Source: Podocnemis expansa
Lineage: Eukaryota > Chordata > Testudines > Podocnemididae
DNA: 64,000 nucleotides
Reading direction: 5' to 3'
NCBI GenBank assembly: GCA_007922195.1
Contig: ML681971.1
Location: 22,030,386-22,094,385, forward strand
This document shows positions 1 through 13,562 of the stretch, piece after piece. Each line of letters starts with the position of its first letter. The first letter of the stretch is position 1. The position numbers were made by a program, and so were the translations under genes. The notes under the pieces were generated by a model that saw nothing but the letters and a program-made list of their open reading frames with translations, ran no database searches and was not told the origin of the DNA.

Positions 1-990
1 TGGCTGTCACTAGTTTTGCTTTCTTCCGCTGTCCCAGTTTTTTTTTTCTTTTAAAGTCTCAGTTGCTTTCTTCTGTGGTCTCTTCAGTGTGGCACAGAAG
101 CTATGTTCCCTGACAAATTTACCATCTTGGGTCATCAAAACTAACATGGGCAGCTGGGATTCTGCAAAGCCCAGGAATCTTTCAGAGCCTCTTGCTGTCT
201 TTGGGGCAAAAGTGTCTTGTGTTTTTGTTGATCAACTTTTGCCCATCTTTGCTCACTTAGAACAAAATAAATCCAGTGTCTCTGGCAGGTGGTTTTTTTT
301 TTTTTTTTGTTTTTTTTTTTAGTTAATTAGCCAAGGAAGCAAAGTCTTGCCAGTAGAAACTCATTTTTCTATAGTGTCACAATCTTCTTGCATCAGGGTA
401 TGGTGCCTAAAATTCCTCACTATGCTGCTGTTTTGCTTTTGAAAGGCTTTTTTAAATTGCATCTTAGTGAAAAAAAAATTTATTTTACCCCAGCAAACTT
501 GTGGTCTTGAAACCAGAACCCTTTGGTATTTTTGTTTGCTGCCTTGTCTATAAATCAGCATATTACTTTCCTTTTGCAAATAAGCAAACAATAAAATCAA
601 CATAGCTTTATGGTTTTCCAAACATGACCTGAGCCCTAGTAGTTTGAAACTAGGAAGATATAAACCATGCCCTGCAGGCTGGCCTTGTAAATTCATTCAC
701 CCCAATGTCTTGCCTTGAAAACTCCCAATGGCTCAGAAGACCTGTGCACAGGGTAAAAGAGCATCATCTGAGCATACAGCCATTGAAATTCATTGCAAAG
801 GATTCTCTGCATTATCAGTAAATCAGGTTCTTTTACGGTCCCTCAAGTCAGGACCCCGAATCACCAAGCCCGTTTGAAAATTTGACCGTACTTGTCTCCC
901 AAAAGCACTAAAGTGTTTTGTCCTTTTTTTGGTTACACTTGCTGTTTGTTGGATTTTTTCCTTTACCCTTCTCCTTCTTCCCATGGCTAG
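1..990 (+). other. MSI2: MSI2 intron (3' part)
   Basis: This is the intronic sequence upstream of the first visible MSI2 exon. It ends in a pyrimidine-rich stretch followed by CAG-like 'ggctag' at 985-990, which serves as the acceptor. It contains T-runs at about 291-320 and nothing else I recognise. The small reading frames here have no family resemblance. Confidence 0.8.
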
Positions 991-1110
991 GTTTTCCGGC
1001 AGCAGCCTATGGACCCGTGGCAGCAGCAGCAGTGGCAGCAGCAAGAGGATCAGGTAGGGGGGCCTGCGGAAGAGGCGGCTACATGGCATACCCGCAGAAT
1101 GCAGGGGAAG
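991..1110 (+). CDS. MSI2: MSI2 coding exon with two alternative 5' splice sites
   Basis: This exon encodes part of the C-terminal low-complexity region of the RNA-binding protein Musashi-2, a cytoplasmic translational regulator. The reading frame starts at 993 after two bases that complete a Gly codon. It reads FPAAAYGPVAAAAVAAARGS, which matches the vertebrate Musashi-2 C-terminal region. The common donor is after 1053 (tcag|gtaggg). A second good donor after 1110 (gaag|gtaaaa) adds 57 bases in the same phase, coding for RGACGRGGYMAYPQNAGE plus split Gly codons. That Arg/Gly-Tyr-rich extension joins naturally to the cassette exon at 20455. The RNA-recognition motifs are encoded upstream of the window. 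Identification is by recognised sequence; use of the longer form is inferred from splice-site quality and frame. Confidence 0.93.
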
Positions 1111-1572
1111 GTAAAAGCTCTGTCGGTATTCTATGTGGCTGCAGCGGTCCATCCTTACTCTGATTTTCCCCACACTGATTCTGGGGACCTGAAAAACCTT
1201 CACACTCCAAACAGAGGCCGTAAGGCCTTGAGCACTTTACAGGAGCACTGTCAAACCCAGAGTAGTTGGGGGGAGGGGGTTGGTGTTGCTCATTTACTTG
1301 CTTTAAATTAAAATATCATAAAGGGCAAAGAAAAGGTTTCATTTCTCATGCAAAGTTTGCACTAGGTTAACAGTCCAGCATTTGGTCTTTTCAGTAAAAG
1401 TGGACATTCAAATCATGACACCCAGATTCATGCCTTGAACTGTTGTAGTGTCCTTCTGTTGCCTCCAGTCCTACAGATTTGTTTTTTAAAAATGCCTTTC
1501 TTGGTGGCACCGCCAAACAAAATTGTCATTTTTCCCTTGGAACTAGCTGGTTCCCAGGAGGGTCATTTATTC

Positions 1573-1710
1573 GAGCAGAGTTTCTCTTCATCTGGGACAA
1601 AAGCATCTCATCATCTATGATCTGGTGCATCTGATGAAGCGGGATTGCACCCACGAAAGTTCACACAATAAATAGTTAGTCTTTAAATGTGCCACAGGGT
1701 CTTTGTTCAT
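1573..1710 (+). repeat. Right arm of a foldback MITE-like repeat
   Basis: This shares the module 'gatgaagcgggat...cacgaaag...caataaat..gttagtctttaa..tgccaca' with the fuller palindromic copy at 30130-30330. Only the right-hand arm is clear here, so it is a truncated, diverged copy. Confidence 0.6.
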
Positions 1711-3799
1711 CTTCTATAACATATCAGAAGAGAGCGTAAAATGCCATGTGTGTGCACAAGACCCACTTTCCTTTGAACCCAACTGGAGTTGTACAGCTGA
1801 AGTCCAGGCCACCAATAACGGTTATCTGGAGCCAAATCCAAGTGGCTGTGCTGAAAGCACATTATAGTTTTGTTGATTTCCAAAGTATTGTAAAGCTTCG
1901 TTTTTGTACTGCTGCTGTTACCTACTGCAAATGGCAGCCCAGGCTTCATGAGAAATGTTAAAGTTTTTCTCTCTGGCCCTCCAGATGCTTCTTTTTCCCT
2001 TTACGGGAAATAAATGGTTACCAATTACAGTTATTGCCCTAGGATTTCAATGTTGGGAAATGTGAATTAGTGCTTTGCTTAAGTAATGAAATGTTCAGTA
2101 CAGTCATGAGTGGGCTGTTAACTTTGCTGCGCACCCTGTTTTGTGTCTGTACACTATCCTGTGTCTTGGCTGTACAGTGATGACTGAAAACAACAAGCCC
2201 TGAGCAAGAACAAAGGGTAGAGCAATGCCTTCTTGGGGGATTTACTTACTCTTACATGTACATTCACATGTATGTATCATCCTGCGCATTCATTTTACCA
2301 TTTGTTCTTGCTAACAATGAAGGGGCATCTTGGGAGGGAGTGGGGTTTGAGAAAATGCTTTTGCTGCCTAGCATACAGCTCCCCAAGCGCTTCAGTGCAG
2401 TTTTGCTCAACATTGTACATATAAGACACACAACAAAGAATGTGGCTCTTAACTGTTTCCAGCTTACTCACGATTTGACCCTGGAATAGAGGTTTTCAGT
2501 GACCTTATGGAAGTTCTACACTTATTAGCTAGGCTCTTATGAAAAACAAATACATAAAAGGGGAGGGGGGGTACTACTGAGCACTAAGACCCAAATATAC
2601 ATTGAGTGAGACCCTGATTCTGGGGAGTCCAAAGTAAGATGTCAGGAGAACTCCGTTCCATGCAAACTAGCACTGCTTGCGGAGCTACAAAGGATCACCT
2701 GTACCAGTTTTATTTTGTGGCATGTGGAGAAAGCCTAAGGGGTGACTTGCCAGACTGCTATGGGAATATTTTTCCTTCTTCCTTTCTCCCTCCCCTCTTT
2801 CTTTAAAGAGAAGAAAAACTGATTTCATATATTAATTGAGGAAAATAGACTTAATTATCACCATCTCTTCCTCATGTTTCGCTTTTCAGGTTTGGTTTTA
2901 AGTACAAACAGACCTGGTGAGTTACCCCTTAGCAAGACACAGAGGGTTTGGCTAGATTAACGTTGCTTCCATTATTATTATTATTTTTTTTTAATCAGTG
3001 TGCTTTTGATTCCCCTTTACAACTGAACTGAGCATTGATCAATTCTGTGCCTGAAATCATTTGGGGTTTTTTAGTGTGTTTTGTTATATTTTATTTTTAT
3101 TTGAACTTGCAATACAAAACTAAATCTAACCCTAATTTAACACCACCCTTCCTGGCAAGTTTAAAGAGCAGTATGGAGTTTGGAAATGCCCTTCAAGTCT
3201 CAAAATTGTGTATGTGCCCCAAAACAAACAAACAACTCACCAACCTCACTCACAATTTCAAGAAGGAAGGAAGAGGTTGTCCACTAGAGGCTGTTTACAT
3301 TTGTAGTGCAATGTGTTCTATGGAATGATGTTTTATTTGCAGTCATTTCCATCTAAAGAGACTTGTTGAGCAGGGCATCCTGGGCTTCTCACATTCATAC
3401 AGCAATGGTAGTGAATTGTATCCAGGAGTGGTGGAGTATGATAAATCTCATCTTACAGTGTATGGGCCCGATTCATTACAAGAAAAATGTTTTTGCAGGT
3501 GTGCCTAATCTCCTTAGATGCTTTCATGATGGGACGTGCAGGCTGCAGCATTAATTGGCTTCCTTTTGTTGTCACCCTGAGCAGAGTCACAAGAGAGTGA
3601 ATGGGTGACAAACCCATCACTCCCTCTCTTTCTCAGCACCTCATGTGGATGAGTCTATTTGTGCTGCCCTGCTTTACCCTCTCTGTGAATAAATCACAGC
3701 TCCATTTTTCCACTTGTATCAATTCATTTCAAAATGAAACTCTCTTGCTTTTTAGGCCCTAATTTTGAAACACTTAAGCATGTGCTTAATTTTACTCCC

Positions 3800-4350
3800 A
3801 AAAGTAGTTCCATTTGTTGCAAGGGGGCTCTTAGAACTCAGCTGGAGTATTGTGTGCAGGTCTGTGTGCTTCATTTCAGGAAAGATGTGGACAAATTAGA
3901 GGAAGTCATGGGAAGAGCAACACGAATCATTTGAGGTCTAGAACACTTGACCTATGAGGGAAGATTGAAAGAGCTGGGTTTGTTTAGTCTAGAAAGGAGC
4001 AGACTGAGAGGGGACACGATAACAGCTTTCAAGTATCTAAGAGGTTGTCACAAGGAGGAGGGAGAAAAAATGTTCACCTTAACTGCCAATGACAGGACAA
4101 GAAACAATAAAATACAACAAGGGAGGTTTACATTGGATGTTAGGAAAAACCTCCTAACTGTCAGGGTGATTAACCACTGGAATAAGTTGCCTAAGCAGTT
4201 TGTAGAATCTCCATCATTGGAAGTGTTTAAGAGCAGGTTAGACGAACACCTGTCATGAATGGTTTAAGAGGGTACTTGGTCCTGCCATGAGTGCAGGGGA
4301 CTGGATTTGATGACCTCTCATGGTCCCTTCTAGTTTCTGTGATTCTTCAT
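3800..4350 (+). pseudogene. CR1 LINE 3' end: decayed reverse-transcriptase C-terminus and 3'UTR
   Basis: This is a dead fragment of a chicken-repeat-1 (CR1) non-LTR retrotransposon in + orientation. The conceptual translation keeps the typical C-terminus of the CR1 ORF2 polyprotein: a 'QLEYCVQV...DVDKLEEVMGRATRII' segment ending in a stop near 3932, then 'YEGRLKELGLFSLERSRLRGD' and 'NHWNKLP...SPSLEVFKSRLDEHL' ending at about 4258. After the stop, the conserved CR1 3' tail follows, with 'gatgacctctcatggtcccttctagtttctgtgattct' sense. The in-frame stop and 5' truncation show it is inactive. CR1 fragments are abundant in turtles, crocodilians and birds. Confidence 0.9.
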
Positions 4351-7300
4351 AATAGTAGAGCTAAGCACATGCATCAGTGTTTGCAGGGTCAGAGCTTAAG
4401 TACACTCCCAAAACTTCCCTGTTAGCATGAAAGCATTTCTAGTACCAGATTTTTTTAAAAGATTGCCACACCAGTAACTCCAGTTCAGATACCTAAATAA
4501 AGTGGCAAGATTTTCAAAAGTGCTTGGCGCTCAGCAGCTCCCACTCTTCCCAGGAAAAGCATGGCCACTCCTATCAGAGAGCTGAGCTCTTCAAAAATAT
4601 GGGCCATGAGCAAATTAAGATCCGTTTAGCACCCAAAATGCATGTAACACTTTGAGGCAAGAATTTGTCTATGCATTTTTAAGCCCTCCACAGCAGTGTC
4701 TGGGCATCAACAACCTCTCTGTATCCTAAAATGGCATTCTTACGTGTGCCATAGAAAATTTGCATGTTTGCTTAATAATCAGCAAAAGAATATGCCTAGA
4801 TTATTTCAGATGCAGCTAACTTGCATGTCAACTATGTCAGTGTCATGAACCTGTTCTAGTCATTAATCATTTTTGTGATTCTGCACATTATGGACTTCTG
4901 TTTCCTTCTTCCCCTCTTTCTTTTTTTATATTTCTGCTTGTGGGAATACAACCGTCAATTACTGTTATTAGATGGAATAAGGTCTGGTATCTGTTGCAGC
5001 AGTAACTCAGATGAAAGGGACATTTTCCTCTGCTCGTGTTCAGTGTCGTTCAAAAATTTACGCTCAGCTAAATTCTTCCCACAGGCTGGGAGGTTTATGT
5101 TTTGATGCTTCCCTTTATAAATCACACATCCAACCAACATCCCCATGTAAAGGCAATGGGTGAGATTTTTCCTAACTGACTTATATTTGGCCACACACTT
5201 CAAGTTGCTTCAGTGTCAGTCGCGTGGCTGAATCCTCTAGTGGCTTTGATAACCTCCCTCCTTGTATTTTTTTTTTAATGAATTGGGACCTTGGCCATGT
5301 AAAATTAGCAAGCTTGAAAGTCTGAATGCTGCAAACTCCTCCTAGACAATTTCACTATCAGTGTCATGTTTCTTTTAATTTCACCTGGCATATTTGAACT
5401 GTAATCATTTTTGTCTTGTAAGTGCTGTTTAAAAAAGGAAAACGTGGGAAGGGGGGACATTTTTATCTTGCCCTTGAGGACTGGGGGGATTCATTTGGAT
5501 GAAAACAAAATGAAACAAAAAAGGAAGATCATGTAAAATTTGGCAGAATGTTTTGTTTTAACAGAGATTTTTAGTGTGCTCCCCAGCTTGTTCCCATCAA
5601 CTGTTCCTCCCTGATGAGCAGAGGATAAAATAATAATACAATGGGGCTGATTCTTTACTGCTTGACACCTTGCACAGTCATCTATCTCTATTTGATGTGG
5701 AGGAAAAAACAGCGAATCAAAAAGGCAAAGATTTATGCCCTTTCTGCCCAGTGTAAATGACAACGAGGTATAAAGCAGAGAAGAATCGGGACTCCCTTGT
5801 GGTTTGGAGCTACAGCTACAGACCTCTCCTAACACCTTACGAATTTCCAACTGCTGATGCTGCCTTTTGATCCCTGAGCTCCTCAACAACCCCTTACTGT
5901 ACTTTATACTTGCCAGCTATGACAAATCTAGTAACGTGAGCTACTGACCTTGATGGTGAGTGTGAGCAGTTATGTTTTTGTTGTTTTCTCTCTTGCTTGG
6001 TTGGGGCTGCTGTGAGAGAGGGTGTCTCTGAGGCATTCTTTCCGGCCTCTCTTACATTCGGACGTGCACACCTCCTCTCAAACACTCTTCTGAGCGCGCT
6101 CAGCGGGAAGGTTTGTCCACACCTATTAATCCTCTCTCAGTGTCCAGCTTCTTGTTAGTAGCAGCTGGTTGCATGTTTTTTGCTTGTTCAGATGAAACGG
6201 TTCAAGAAACGACTCATATCAACTCTTGAGAAATGTCTCTTTTTTTCGTACACTTTTTCTTTTTGTTTTTATTAATTTCCCTTACTTAAAAAAAACAAAA
6301 CACCTGTCGTCCCGTAAAACATTTCACATCTCCCCTTGCCTGTTCTTAGAGTGTATGTATCTGTGGGACTGAACTAAATGCATGCACTGTAGTATTGTAT
6401 TGGTAGCCGTAGATGTAGTTGTAGAACATGCATTGTTGAGTTGATATTATAGGTATCATGAACTGGAAAGAGTGTGGCAGTCAAAAGTATAGCATTGGTT
6501 TGACTGAAAGAGTAGGGCTACCCAAGAAAACAGCATGCTCCTAAAAGGTTGGATCCAGAGTACTGTATGTGTTAAACCCCACAATCTGGATGTATAAATT
6601 GAACATGACCATAGCTAACATACATCCTTTCTCTCCAAAAGAGCCCACATATACGCTTACATTGATAGTAAATTTACATTATTTTTCAAATTAACAATCT
6701 TGGGAATTAAATCTTTGACTATAAATGTTATTTTATGTTGTATAAAAATGACTATTTTGTTTTAAATCATTTTATAATCATGGTTTCTTCATTAATCCCT
6801 CAACTGTCTACATTAAAATCATTCTTTGGAGGTCTTAAATCATTTGTACAAAATGCAAACCACCCCGTAGGATAGCTAAATAATATAATATATGTAAAAC
6901 AGCTTCCGACCAGACTGTCCTGAAACACAGAGGAATTGTTTTAGGTCATAAACCTCAAATCTTTTTATGCAACAGACTCTGTGCTAGTCATGGTTTGTGT
7001 TCATTGCCATGTCACTGGGCTTAAGGGAACATTTTTAAATTAAGATTTAACATTTTCATAAATACCAGCATTAGGAGTAAAAGACAAGTTCATCATCTTT
7101 GCCATTGAGCCAACAAATATCTTTGCTTTTTGCAACCAGTTTCATGCACTTAACTTTTAAAATTGTTTTTGGAATGAAGCAGCAGTGAGTAGGTTTAACA
7201 GTTGGTAATCAAGGCCTGAATTACTCCCTCCCCCCCATTTTAGTTTGTTGTTTGTCAGAAAACATCTTGCAGGGAGCAGAAAAGCAACCCTGCAACCCTT

Positions 7301-10019
7301 CCACCCCCACTCCAGTCCAGTTAGGAGCCCTTCCTGGGAGCTAAATGTTGGTTTAGAGCACATCCATGCTGTACTAAGTATGCTGAATGTAGTCTCCAAT
7401 ACACTTTTATCTCAGCAAATGTTATTGAAAAGAACCAAAGTATCTGGAATATGCTTTCAAGATGCTATTAAGAATTTATATCTGCTCCTTCCTTCTTATA
7501 GAGCAAAAAACTAATTAGCTAAAGAACTTCTTGCATGTAGTTGACCCATAGTCACAATCCTGTAGATGTCTAAAATGTCTGCTGGGTTGATGGTGCCCAT
7601 GATTTTCCTTACTGTCTGTGAAGAGTTGCAACGCTTACATATCAAAGGAGAGAGGGGAATAATTTACCCCTTGTATTTCAATCAGTTGAAGACATGAGGG
7701 CACCTACTGTTTCATGTGCAAGATATGATGAAATGGGGAATGAATCTAAAAGTTAACTGAGCAGCAAATTGCAGAGGGATGTAGAAATCCATATCTTACA
7801 CTTAAATAAGGTATGCTAAAAATACTTAGTTTTGTCATTAAGCACTGACTGTGGTAGCAAATTATAGTAATAAAATAGTGGGACAACAGTTGGTCTGTGT
7901 GCATGGAATGAGGGAAATCTAGATCAATATATTGTAATGTCCTCAGGATAAACAGCTGAAAGATCTAAAGATGACCCAACTTGAAATTTATCCTGCCAAT
8001 TTAGAGTACTTTCCTGTGGAGTGACAGCTCAAATGGAACTGCATTCCTTTTTTTTTATTTCACTATATAAAAGTATATAACATTTAATCCAAGCCATGTA
8101 ATTTAAAAAAACAGAACCTAACAAGTAGACCACCTGGGAGAAGGAAGCAGGCTGAAATTTTTCACTCCACTGGAACATCCAGTAATTATTTGACAGAGGT
8201 TGGCAACTGGAACTCTGAAAAGTTGATGCATCTAAAAATTAGCAGCTGCATAATTTTTTATCATTTGCTCATCTTTAGAATATTGAGGCTGCCGCTGAAT
8301 ATGTTTAGCTCTCTGAAAGGAAGAGATAAAATTGAACTGCTCCATTTTGTACAAACAGAAAGTGTGTACTTGCTTTAAGATTCTTCCACTTCCAGCCTGT
8401 TAAATGATCTAATCTAGTTTGTGGATTAAACAATTGAATGCAAACAAAGGAAAATGCCATAGGAATAGTAGTAAGAGGAAACCAAGCTGTGCACTGACTA
8501 AGCACATGTCTGAAGGGTAAATGCTTCCATTTTCTTCTAGGCTTGTGCTACATGTCTGTAGAGATGAGGTTATTATGCATTTCCTTGAGAGGTGGTTTTT
8601 TTGGCCTTGTTAGTGACAACTGTCTTCTCTCTATTTTATGTGCTCTGCAATTACTCAGCTGAAGGACACAGGGTTGTTTTGTTTTGTTTTTAAAAAGGAA
8701 TTAAAGCAGAATTATTTCTATTATAGGTCTAAAGTCATACTTTGATCCAAGATAATTTCAAAGCCATTATAGAAAACGTGTGCCAGTAAGAGCCTTCTGG
8801 TTCTCAGACCCCACACTGTATCTGTTTATCTTATTTCAGTGTAGGAAACATTTTCTTTATCCTTGAGAGACTGAACCTCTTATGGCGTCATATAAAAATT
8901 TCAGTAAATTTAAAATAATTTGCTGCTGTTGCCAGGCACTGACCTTGGCTATAGTCATTTTATAGGGCTTCTGCCTGAAGTCTGTTGTGGTTAAAATACA
9001 TCAGCTTTAATCAATAACTTTGTAATAGAAAATCCTGTGCACTTGATAAATCATCTCCAGTGCAATTAGTGACCAGCTCTGAAGCACAGACTTAAGTACA
9101 GTACGAGTTAATCTTTAATGCATAGCAGCTAACTTTTAATGGTCTTTTCAATCAGTGGAATTATTTTCAATGGGAAAACACTTGTCCACAGAGATCATTT
9201 TGGCTGCCAGGGTGCCTCTCTTGACACATGCCAAGTGGTGGCTCCACATAAGCTTGAACTGTATTGTGATCCAAACAGGGTAATCGTGCATTCAGAAAAA
9301 CGTTTCCCTTTCAGATCACTGGAAGTTTTATGCTTGACAAGTTGATTTTCCTCTATTCTAGAGAAGTGCTGGAACAGCCATTTAATGTCATTTGAAGTCT
9401 TTTCCTTACCAAGAAAGGGACAACCTCCTGGCTCATGTACTGCAGCTTTTTTTTCACAGAATGTAACAAACCCTTACGTGAGTCTTCAGCCAGGTTTAAA
9501 ACTAAGACCTTCAGCAATTACTGTAGGTCCCAGTTCAGGAGGGTGTTAAAGCACAGGCCTAAATTTAAGCATATGACTAGTCCAATTGAGTTCAATGGAA
9601 TTACTCACATTTCAAGTTAAACTTGTGATGCAGTCTGTGTGGAGCACTGGCTGAAGGTACAAACTGCACACATTTTACAAACTTGTTATTTTCATATCAT
9701 TTACATCCTGAAATGCTTTAGGTAGTTAAATACAATGAGTATAGAGGCACAGCTTTTCTCTCCCTGCCCATTTCCTTTTGATATACAGGCAAGTAATAAA
9801 AGGATATCAAAGTTTTTTTACTACAGCAAACTACTGTATCCATCTGCCTGGGCATTATCTTGTGATAGACACTTACAGTTAGTAAAAGCCATGGAAAATA
9901 GAACTGGACGTTAGATATGCAGGTCTACCCTACTGGCAAAAAAAAAAAAAAAAAAAAAATAGAGGGCTCATGTGAGGACTATTGCCTGGTAATTACAGCA
10001 AAGGGTCAAAAGCAATGGC

Positions 10020-10200
10020 TGTATCCCACTGAATCAGCATGTGGTTGTGTATAACTGACTTAAACTTTCTGCACACCAGTTTTCCTCTCTGTAAAATGAG
10101 GAGAAGACTTCCTATCAGAATGGAGCAAGATACAATTAGTATGGTCAAAGCACCTTGAAAGAATGTGCCATGTGAGCACAAAGGATTATTGTTGTATCTG
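10020..10200 (+). repeat. MIR/L2-like ancient repeat remnant
   Basis: The pattern 'cagttttcctctctgtaaaatgagga' followed by a 'caaagcaccttgaaagaatgtgcca' segment resembles the widespread amniote MIR/L2-type repeat module ('tctgtaaaatgggga...'). The match was judged by eye and is diverged. Confidence 0.5.
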
Positions 10201-10315
10201 AACTTCACTTCGCTAGTTTCAGTTTTTATTCCCTTTAAGTCTGCATCAACTCTTCCTTAAGGGCTGTGTCTCAAGTGTCAGTGCAGATGAGGAGTGCCTT
10301 AACGGTGACCTAATA

Positions 10316-10501
10316 CAGTGGTTTTAAAACTTTTTTTCTTGGGACCCAGTTGAAAAAAATAATTTAGGCCCATGACCCAACAACTAAGTCTTTGAGCAAT
10401 ACATTCCAGTCTTTTAGCGGTGGCAACAAGGGTGCCACAACCCAGTAGCTGAGGGTCTGTGACCCAGTGTTGGGTCCTTACCCTAAGTTTGAAAAACACT
10501 G
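10316..10501. mobile_element. hAT-type MITE with imperfect terminal inverted repeats
   Basis: The left end reads cagtggttttaaaacttttt. The right end reads aagtttgaaaaacactg, its near inverse. The 186-base length and CAGTGG terminus fit non-autonomous hAT elements. The 8-base flanks (acctaata and gtttaatg) differ only by transitions at four positions, consistent with an aged target-site duplication but weak as proof. Confidence 0.7.
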
Positions 10502-11569
10502 GTTTAATGCCTATGCGGTCACCTCTGACATTTTGTCCTTATGCTGAAGATTGCCAGTGCTCTCAGTGGGTGCTGAAGAAAGGCTGATGGTAGGAGGTGA
10601 ATTTCCTCTAATATCAGTGGCAGGAGCAACGTGGGACCAGCAAAAGACCCAGGGCCCGAGCTCTGTGCACTGCCCCCCCGCCAGTCACGATTCGGGGCCC
10701 AGGCCCAATCCTGCCCAGAGCCCTAGGTGGGGCCCAGATCAGGCACCTGCTGTAGGTATAGTTCTACAGAATACACAGGCCCCTTGTTTGTCCTCTTGCT
10801 GTCTTTTTTTCCTCATGGAAATCTGCAGGTCTGACCAACAGCAAAATTCTGTGTAGGTGGTTCCCTGGGAGACCTGAGTGTCAAAGGGCAAAATCTGATT
10901 CTTACTCAGTTTATTTGAGAGCTGTTTGATTGCATGGTGCTGGTTTCTCCTTGCTTCCACTTGCAGAACAGCCTTAAAGGGGGAAGCTCAAAATATTTTC
11001 CTAATATTGCTATTCCACCTAAACAAATGCGGCTGTGAATAGAATGGGAGGGTTTTCACAAGGTTATTTCTGTTAAAACGTGTTCTGCATTGTGAAGGAT
11101 CTTCAGGACTTCTGGATTAGTTGGGTGGACTGATCTCTTTTACTTTCCATCTTGGAATGAGTTTTTCTTTTGTTTGTCTGTCAGGGCAGTTGTCTCATTC
11201 ATAATTGCTTGGTGTCAGATACATATTTGGCAAGTTATTCTAACTAGTTTAATTTTGTGTAAACTCCTGGTGGACAAAGATCTTCCACAGAACAAGCCTG
11301 TTTTGGTGGGTTGTTTTTTTTTTCTCTCTCTGTTTTATTATAAATACAGGTTTCTTAAAAGTGCAGGTTTCCTTTCCCTTTTCTGTACAGTCCTGCATGT
11401 TTCCATGTGGGGATGTATAGGTACGGAGATGCTTAAAAAGCAAAATGTCATCCACTAGCAATGCTCTAACCACTACTGTGAATTAAAATATGCAGTTAAA
11501 CGAAGTCCCAGTTTTGTTTTAATTTGGCTCTTCTACCGCCTGTTATTGTACAAAAGGCTTCAATTTAAA

Positions 11570-11910
11570 ATTAACAGAAATGATAGCCAGTTAATGTGTT
11601 ACAGTGGGAGGCCGAAGTTTCTGTTGCCATGGCAATGGAGTTCGGCTCATTTGTTTTGTAGATGAGTAATTACTACGCAATTAGAGTAGGCTAAAAATAA
11701 AGGGGCCCTTTGTTCCCAGTTACTCATTAATATTAATAAAAGGTCTGTCCTGGCTGTGATAAACAATTAATGTAAATGTGGTTGCCTGTGGTAAAAGTAA
11801 TGACAGATTTCTTATTATCCAATAAAAGGTGATCATGCCAGAGAGGTTGCTCTTTGCTCATTTTAAATGGCAAAATTATTAGTAAATAATTGCTCACTGG
11901 AGCATGATCA
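11570..11910. promoter_or_regulatory. Candidate conserved non-coding element with an RFX X-box
   Basis: This repeat-free AT-rich block is dense with homeodomain-like TAATTA/AATTA cores. It has a near-perfect X-box, gttgccatggcaat, at 11623-11636, fitting the RFX consensus of inverted GTTGCC half-sites. No open reading frame is evident. Calling it an enhancer is an inference from composition and from the known density of conserved elements in MSI2 introns. Confidence 0.35.
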
Positions 11911-12529
11911 CAGGTGATCCCCCCTCCCCCCTTTGCTGCTTGGTAGGATGTCAGTAAAGGCTAAAAACAGACATGGATAGATGTGCTGAGCCTGTTAGGA
12001 CTTTCCCCTCAAAATATGGTGGATGAGATCCTGCAATGTGCTGAGCATGCTCAAATCCATTGAAATCAGTGGGAATTCAGAGTTCTTAGCACTGTGCAGG
12101 CTTCAACCTGAGGTCCTGTTTCTGCATGTGTCACTTGATGTCCACAGGGGGCCCTATTGGGTTGAACTGAGTGGGATGACTGACAGCTACCTTTGAAAGC
12201 CTTTTCAGGATTGAAGTTTAAATTAGCAACTTCAAAAGAGCATAAAGGAGGGGAGAGCAGTGTGCATTGATTTGGGAGCCCCAAGAAAAGAATGTGGTCT
12301 GAGATTTTCAAACGGTCTGAAAGGACGTCACTTTCAATGGAAATGAGGTGCCCGATTGCCTTAGGCACCTTTTAAAACACCAGCTCTGAAGCCCAAGGTT
12401 CGAAATGAAAAAAGAACCATTTTTCTTATCTCAGGATTAACCCTTTACTGCAGTATTATGTTAGAAGGAGAAGAAAACCTCATCATGTATTACAATATTG
12501 TCAATATTAGGTGTCATGGCTAAGGACCA

Positions 12530-12605
12530 CCCCTTTGTGCTGTATAAATACAGAACACAGAGATTCTCTCTGCTGCAAAGAGTTTACAATCTAAGTCAAT
12601 TAGAG
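12530..12605 (-). repeat. Ancient amniote interspersed repeat fragment
   Basis: The 'tgctgtataaatacagaacacagag...ctgcaaagagtttacaatctaa' pattern is a diverged copy of a common amniote repeat module ('ctgtacaaacacagaacaaagagac...aaagagcttacaatctaa'). The opposite orientation appears near 25230-25345. Confidence 0.5.
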
Positions 12606-13515
12606 TCTAAATAAATTTATTTTGAAATGTAAAGGCTTTGCAGTTATCCAAAGTGGGATTAGAAGTAGAGTGGGAGTGGGGAAGGAAGAGAAGAACTGGG
12701 AAAAAAAATAACAAAAACAAACAAACAAAAAAAACCCAACCAGTTCTTACCATATAGTGTAAAGTATCTGAAGTGTTAGAATACAATTGATTTTAAATTA
12801 ACTTTAAGGTCCAGGGCTATTCGATTGGCAACTGTTTGTAAAATGACCAAAATGTCCCAATTTGGTCCCATACATAGCACATGTACATAAATTTAGAAGT
12901 AGTCATATTTGGCTGCCTTGATTTAATCACTAAGAGTTGAGTGTGGCCCTCTTCTGTGGCACACGTGGATCATCATGGGCTGCGGTGAAGTGGTGTGGCT
13001 ATGATGTTGCAAGCTGTGTTGCTGATTGAACTTCCCTGTGCAGATGTGCTCAGACTCTTTGGTAAGTGAAGGCCTGTGTTTAAGATGGGGCTTTGAGTCA
13101 GTGAGCAAACTGATGGAGCACAGGCTCCATCCCTTCCTTTACTTGTGCTGCTCCTTAGAAGAGCTGCAACAAAGATCAAAGGCTCTCTGGGCATCTGTTT
13201 CGCAGAATCTCTCTCTGCTCTGGTGCGGCACACTTCAAAGAAGTGGAGAGGAGGGCGTGGCAGATTTGGGTGAGTTAGGGTGCTCCCACTAATCAAAACT
13301 GCATCATATGATCTGATGACCTCATACAATCTGCTGACCTGCACCTTGATGGCTATAGCTAGAACAGGCACTTCTGAGCTGCTCCCCCACTGGTAGCAAG
13401 GTGTCTTGCAGTAGTGTAGATAGGATATTGGCTTTTTTAGCACTTGGTCACTGATCGAAGCAAATATAGACCATACTGGGCCACAAGTCACCTGCGTCCT
13501 CTCACTTCTGCCAGC

Positions 13516-13562
13516 GTGAGACAGACACAGACAGACAGACACACGCATGCACACACACAGGC
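13516..13562. repeat. (AC)n-rich simple repeat
   Basis: A short run of degenerate acac/agac dinucleotide repeats ('acagacacagacagacagacacac...cacacacac'). Confidence 0.8.
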
